A program made the translations under genes and the position numbers. A stretch of 9,135 nucleotides of DNA, taken from contig CAIWKW010000199.1 in assembly GCA_903913365.1 (NCBI GenBank), positions 1 to 9,135 of the forward strand, written 5' to 3'. Source of the DNA: Candidatus Doudnabacteria bacterium (GTDB lineage Bacteria; Patescibacteriota; Doudnabacteria; UBA920). Under the pieces are notes generated by a model. The model did no database searches. It was not told the DNA's origin and saw only the letters and a list, made by a program, of their open reading frames with translations. Positions 6,038 to 9,135 of this stretch are shown here, one piece after another. Within the stretch, counting starts at the first letter, position 1, and each line of letters starts with the position of its first letter.

Positions 6038-6066
6038 TTCACTTTTTCCCAAAAAAAGTGTATAAT
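6038..6066 (+). promoter_or_regulatory. Promoter of the MBL-fold gene
   Basis: The -35 TTCACT (6038-6043) and -10 TATAAT (6061-6066) have a 17-base spacer, giving a start near 6073 and a leader of about 115 nt. It diverges from the rpsA promoter. Inverted AAGTCC (5990-5995) and GGACTT (6034-6039) sit on the edges of the two -35 boxes. Confidence 0.7.
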
Positions 6067-6077
6067 TTATATATCTT

Positions 6078-6185
6078 TTAGGTTTTAGCTTCTGGTTTTT
6101 AGGGGCGAAAAACCTTATTTTTGAGCAAACTGGTTAACACTAACCAGTTCCTAAAACCTAACACCTAATATCTAAAACCTTTTTT
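6078..6185 (+). repeat. Heptamer tandem repeat and folded leader before the MBL gene
   Basis: Bases 6150-6180 are four heptamers of the form CCTAANA (CCTAAAA, CCTAACA, CCTAATA, TCTAAAA) plus CCT. TTAGGTTTTAG (6078-6088) is the perfect complement of 6151-6161 (11 bp) and, over 9 bp, of 6172-6180. Between them lies a perfect 9-bp hairpin (6128-6136 with 6141-6149, loop ACAC). The second pairing option ends in a T6 run (6180-6185) just before the ATG, which resembles a terminator with a very large loop. It may be a modular intergenic repeat, an attenuator, or both. Confidence 0.5.
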
Positions 6186-6187
6186 AC

Positions 6188-6817
6188 ATGCAAATTCAAT
6201 ATTTCGGCCTTTCTTCGTTTAAAATAACCACTAAAGAAGCAACAATTATTACCGATCCGTTTCACAAAGATTCCGGACTCATTCCGCCCAGGGGAGCTGC
6301 GGATATTTTAATTTTGTCCCAAAAGAACAAAAGTCTTTATTCCGCTGTTTCCGGCATCTCCGGAGAGCATTTTGACATTACCGATCCCGGCGAATACGAC
6401 GTAAAAGGCGTTACCGTAACCGGCGTCCCCTTAAAACAGCAGGACGAAAAATATGTAACAATTTTTTTAATTGAGAGTGAGGACATTAGAATTTTAAATC
6501 TTACCCATATTAAAGACTTTAGCCTTAAAGAGGATGAACTGGAAGAGCTCGGGGAAATAGATTTGCTTATTTTGCCTGTTGGCGGAAACACGGTAATGTC
6601 CGCTTCCGCCGCCGCCAAGGTAGTTAATGAGATTGAACCGAAAATAGTAATCCCTTCCCACTACAAAATGGGTGATTTAATTTTGGATTTGGACCCGGTG
6701 GAAAAATTTATAAAAGAAATGGGCGGCAAAAAGGAAGAGATGGAAAAACTAAGCTTTAAGAAGAAAGACTTAACGGAAGAAGGAACAAAGCTCGTAATTC
6801 TGGAACCCCTAAGGTAA
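6188..6817 (+). CDS. MBL-fold (UlaG/COG2220-like) protein lacking the metal motif
   Basis: This 209-residue protein has the scaffold of the Lactamase_B_3 type metallo-beta-lactamase fold: an N-terminal MQIQYFGLSSFKI strand pair, the TDPF turn (22-25), PGEYDVKGVTVTGVP (67-81), DLLILPVGGNT (125-135) and KIVIPSHY (152-159). The zinc-binding HxHxDH, expected after the strand at 38-43, is replaced by SQKNKSL (44-50), so all four ligand positions read Q45, N47, S49 and L50. D23 and H158 remain. It is therefore probably not a normal metallohydrolase. It may be a structural or binding paralogue, or use other residues. It has its own promoter and a repeat-rich leader; no Shine-Dalgarno precedes the ATG at 6188. 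Two small unknown genes follow in the same direction. The fold call is confident, the activity unknown. Confidence 0.8.
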   Translation: MQIQYFGLSSFKITTKEATIITDPFHKDSGLIPPRGAADILILSQKNKSLYSAVSGISGEHFDITDPGEYDVKGVTVTGVPLKQQDEKYVTIFLIESEDIRILNLTHIKDFSLKEDELEELGEIDLLILPVGGNTVMSASAAAKVVNEIEPKIVIPSHYKMGDLILDLDPVEKFIKEMGGKKEEMEKLSFKKKDLTEEGTKLVILEPLR

Positions 6818-6818
6818 A

Positions 6819-6899
6819 TTTACGAAGTACGAACAGGTACGAACTTACGAAAAGTTTGGCCTTCGGTTCGTAAGTTCGTAAAAATTTGTACTTCGTAAA
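6819..6899. repeat. Double-armed TACGAA palindromic intergenic repeat
   Basis: Two concentric perfect inverted repeats fill the gap after the MBL gene: an outer 12-bp pair (TTTACGAAGTAC 6819-6830 with 6888-6899) and an inner 14-bp pair (TACGAACTTACGAA 6838-6851 with 6867-6880). The left side is built from four spaced TACGAA units and the right from their complements. The loop 6852-6866 contains CCTTCGG. No T-tract follows, so it is not a standard terminator. It may be a mobile palindromic element or an RNA-processing hairpin within the operon. Confidence 0.7.
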
Positions 6900-6907
6900 C
6901 TATATTT

Positions 6908-7111
6908 ATGTCTTTACTGGAAAAAATCCAAAAAAAGCCCCAAGCTGAAAAAATCCGCCTCATTTGGATAGTAACAATTGTTGTTGTGGCAATACTGATA
7001 ATTGTTTGGGTTATTAGCGGAAAATTTTTAAAAAATACGCCTACGGACACCACGCTTTTTCAAACCATGGGACAAGGGTTTAAGGATGTCAGGGAGAATG
7101 TTAAAAAATGA
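6908..7111 (+). CDS. Small single-pass membrane protein, unrecognised
   Basis: The protein has 67 residues. A basic N-terminus (LLEKIQKKPQAEKIR) is followed by one strongly hydrophobic helix at about residues 17-37, then a polar tail of 30 residues rich in Thr, Asp and Lys. By the positive-inside rule the N-terminus is cytoplasmic and the tail outside. I recognise no family. The stop TGA overlaps the next start (ATGA at 7108-7111), which indicates translational coupling and a shared role. There is no Shine-Dalgarno and no room for a promoter between the palindrome and the ATG, so it is probably cotranscribed with the MBL-fold gene. Composition and the coupled downstream gene support it being real. 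Confidence 0.75.
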   Translation: MSLLEKIQKKPQAEKIRLIWIVTIVVVAILIIVWVISGKFLKNTPTDTTLFQTMGQGFKDVRENVKK

Positions 7112-7752
7112 GCAGCCACAGACCACGGTTTAATCCGGAAAATAGCATGAGAGAGCTTCAAAAAGAACATTACTTAAAAAGTTTTGTTCAGGCAGAAGGC
7201 GGCAAAACAGCGGAACTGTTCAAAAAAAGGCTCCAAATTGTTTACAATTGGATACACGCTGTAAGGCCATATTTTACCCAATATAAGCTGGCGGAAAAAG
7301 AATACGGGCAATGGATATCTTTTGAAAAAGGATTACCCGAATCAAAAGAAGTTACCACGCTTTCCCTTGAAACAATACCGCAGATAGAAAAAGACCGTTC
7401 AAGTTTTATTCAAAGCAAAAAAAAATACTATGAGGCCGTAAGTAAAGGAAGAGTTTTTAATCAAAGCGGAAAAACTGTAAGACACCAGCATTCGCACAAT
7501 AAATTAAATCTAAGCTTAAACGCTGAAGAACGAAAAAAAATCCTTGGCCAGTTAAATGAATTTACCAGAAATCTCGGGCTATCCTCGCCAAACTTTGAGC
7601 CGCTAATTTTCCCCGACACATTTTCCATGAATGATGCCGACCTGGCTGACCCTCGCAAAAAAATCGATTTTCCGTTTATGGATTATTATTTAGCAATTAA
7701 TTCAATCATTAATAAAATAGACTTGGTCCAAAGAACTCAAAAGTCTATTTAA
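7108..7752 (+). CDS. Hypothetical protein coupled to the small membrane protein
   Basis: The protein has 214 residues, is soluble, and has no signal peptide or membrane helix. Residues 14-115 are mostly charged and probably helical (MRELQKEHYLKSF..., KLAEKEYGQW, PQIEKDRSSFIQSKKKYYEAV). A basic, His-rich linker RHQHSH (125-130) leads to a second helical part (137-158) and a C-terminal segment ending in FMDYYLAINSIINKIDLV (190-207). I do not recognise a family. A weak Shine-Dalgarno (GGAG, 7093-7096) lies inside the preceding gene, and the start overlaps that gene's stop, so the two products are probably made in similar amounts. The gene ends 34 bp before gyrA with no terminator, suggesting cotranscription into gyrA. 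Function unknown. Confidence 0.75.
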   Translation: MSSHRPRFNPENSMRELQKEHYLKSFVQAEGGKTAELFKKRLQIVYNWIHAVRPYFTQYKLAEKEYGQWISFEKGLPESKEVTTLSLETIPQIEKDRSSFIQSKKKYYEAVSKGRVFNQSGKTVRHQHSHNKLNLSLNAEERKKILGQLNEFTRNLGLSSPNFEPLIFPDTFSMNDADLADPRKKIDFPFMDYYLAINSIINKIDLVQRTQKSI

Positions 7753-7786
7753 ACCGAAAAAGTAATTGACTTCACATTAAAATAAT

Positions 7787-9135
7787 ATGCCTAAAGATTC
7801 AAAAGCAGAACTTAGCACCGATATCGGCGAGATTAAATCTCGCGATATAACCACAGAAATGCAGGAGTCGTATTTGGATTACGCCATGAGCGTAATTATT
7901 GCCCGCGCTCTGCCGGATGTGCGCGACGGTCTAAAGCCCGTACACCGCAGAATCCTTTATGCAATGCACGAAATGGGGCTGCGCCACAACGTCAAATTCC
8001 GCAAATCGGCCGCTGTAGTCGGTGATGTGCTTGGTAAATACCATCCTCACGGCGACATTGCCGTATACGACAGCATGGTGCATATGGCGCAGGAGTTTGC
8101 CATGCGCTACCCTCTAATAGATGGCCAGGGAAACTTTGGCTCAATGGACGGCGACGGCGCGGCTGCCATGCGTTACACCGAGGCCAGAATGTCCGCCCCG
8201 GCCGAAGAAATTCTACTCGACCTCGACAAGGAAACCGTGGACTGGCGAGACAACTACGATGCCACCAGAAAAGAACCTTCTGTTCTGCCGGGCAAACTGC
8301 CAAATTTATTGCTCAATGGGACTTTGGGTATTGCCGTAGGCATGGCCACGGACATTCCGCCCCACAACCTTACGGAGATTTGTGATGCCATTGTTAAGCT
8401 GATTGAAGATCCGGAAGCCACCACCGAAGATTTAATGGAATTTGTTAAAGGGCCGGATTTCCCCACCGGAGGAATTATTTATGACATTGCGGCCATTAAA
8501 AATGCCTATGCCACGGGCAAAGGCGGTATTGTTATGCGCGCCAAAACCGATATTATAGAAACCAAAACCGGCGCCTACCAAATTGTAATTCACGAAATTC
8601 CTTACCGCGTCAACAAAGCCACGCTACTTGAAAAAATTGCCGAACTGGTGCGCGACAAAAAAATCGAAGGCATCCGCGACGTGCGCGATGAGTCAGACAA
8701 AGACGGCGTGCGCATTGTGGTGGACGTAAAAAAAGACGGCTTGCCGAATAAAATTTTAAACCAGCTTTTTTCCTTTACCCAGCTTCAGGAAACCTTTCAC
8801 TTAAACATGCTGGCCCTGGTGGACGGCATTGAACCGCACGTATTGAATTTAAAAACCGTATTGGAAAAATATTTGGAGCATCGCCAAATTGTGGTTAAGC
8901 GCCGCACGGCTTACGAGCTGAAAAAAGCCAAAGAGCGCGAACATATTTTGGAAGGTTTAAAAAAAGCGCTGGATCATATTGACGAGGTAATAAACACCAT
9001 ACGCAAGAGCCCGACCAAAGAAGAAGCCAAAATTAACTTAATTAAAAAGTTCAAGCTCACCGACATCCAAGCCGACGCCATTTTGGAAATGCGCCTGCAA
9101 ACCCTGGCCGGCCTGGAACGCAAAAAAATTGAAGA
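7787..9135 (+). CDS. gyrA: DNA gyrase subunit A, 5' part (runs off the window)
   Basis: The first 449 codons are present and the frame is open at the window end; full-length GyrA is usually 800-880 residues. It is the DNA-cleaving subunit of gyrase (A2B2), which adds negative supercoils. The N-terminal domain is intact: SYLDYAMSVIIARALPDVRD (28-47), the helix-turn-helix KYHPHGDIAVYD (84-95), GQGNFGSMDGD (113-123), and the catalytic tyrosine Y130 in AAMRYTEARMS. The tower domain follows, and the start of the coiled coil and C-gate ends in ILEMRLQTLAGLE. The position equivalent to E. coli Ser83 is Ile91; the Asp87 equivalent, Asp95, is kept. No Shine-Dalgarno or separate promoter is seen in the 34 bp upstream. 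ParC is a possible alternative because the diagnostic GyrA-box lies in the missing half, but gyrA is more likely in a reduced genome. Confidence 0.93.
   Translation, partial: MPKDSKAELSTDIGEIKSRDITTEMQESYLDYAMSVIIARALPDVRDGLKPVHRRILYAMHEMGLRHNVKFRKSAAVVGDVLGKYHPHGDIAVYDSMVHMAQEFAMRYPLIDGQGNFGSMDGDGAAAMRYTEARMSAPAEEILLDLDKETVDWRDNYDATRKEPSVLPGKLPNLLLNGTLGIAVGMATDIPPHNLTEICDAIVKLIEDPEATTEDLMEFVKGPDFPTGGIIYDIAAIKNAYATGKGGIVMRAKTDIIETKTGAYQIVIHEIPYRVNKATLLEKIAELVRDKKIEGIRDVRDESDKDGVRIVVDVKKDGLPNKILNQLFSFTQLQETFHLNMLALVDGIEPHVLNLKTVLEKYLEHRQIVVKRRTAYELKKAKEREHILEGLKKALDHIDEVINTIRKSPTKEEAKINLIKKFKLTDIQADAILEMRLQTLAGLERKKIE

Noticed and set aside
7109..7111. UGA recoded as glycine (code 25)
   Set aside because: TGA acts as a stop here in a typical ATGA overlap, and the long conserved genes contain no in-frame TGA.
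7992..8466. Minus-strand and plus-strand frames inside gyrA
   Set aside because: They overlap the highly conserved GyrA catalytic region and show no family features.
1..9135. CRISPR array, insertion sequence or prophage genes
   Set aside because: I found no evenly spaced direct repeats with spacers and no transposase, integrase or phage structural motifs. The repeats seen are palindromes or short tandem units.

Overview
The window reads as a piece of a bacterial chromosome from a reduced, AT-leaning genome, most likely a Candidate Phyla Radiation (Patescibacteria, Parcubacteria-like) organism. That is inference. The reasons are a four-domain ribosomal protein S1, start codons mostly without Shine-Dalgarno sequences, compact or degenerate versions of familiar families, and intergenic gaps filled with modular palindromes and short tandem repeats. 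TGA is used as a stop (7109-7111), so the UGA=Gly code of Gracilibacteria and SR1 is not supported.

Layout: (1) 1-480 holds a palindrome, a broken tRNA-like fragment, intact tRNA-Cys(GCA) and tRNA-Leu(UAA) genes, both with encoded CCA, and a nested inverted-repeat element flush with the tRNA-Leu end. (2) 481-650 is a promoter-to-terminator unit with no convincing ORF, a candidate small RNA of about 120 nt. (3) A compact arginine-decarboxylase-like PLP enzyme (754-2139) has a strong promoter and a strong terminator. (4) A large GT-C-like membrane protein (2242-4173) and a small DUF378 membrane protein (4296-4523) follow. (5) rpsA lies on the minus strand (4582-5757), converging on DUF378 with a shared bidirectional terminator. 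(6) A 430-bp divergent intergenic region (5758-6187) carries promoters for both sides. It also encodes a long structured rpsA leader in which two perfect complementary pairs interleave like a pseudoknot, the most interesting signal here. (7) On the plus strand come a metallo-beta-lactamase-fold protein whose metal-binding motif is gone (6188-6817), a palindromic repeat, two small unrecognised genes overlapping by ATGA (6908-7752), and the 5' half of gyrA (7787 to the window end).

Most genes are housekeeping or single-function. I see no integrase, transposase, CRISPR array or obvious defence operon. The points worth following are the rpsA leader, the orphan small transcript, the metal-less MBL protein, the compact decarboxylase, the unknown gene pair before gyrA, the Ile in the GyrA quinolone pocket, and the intergenic palindromes.
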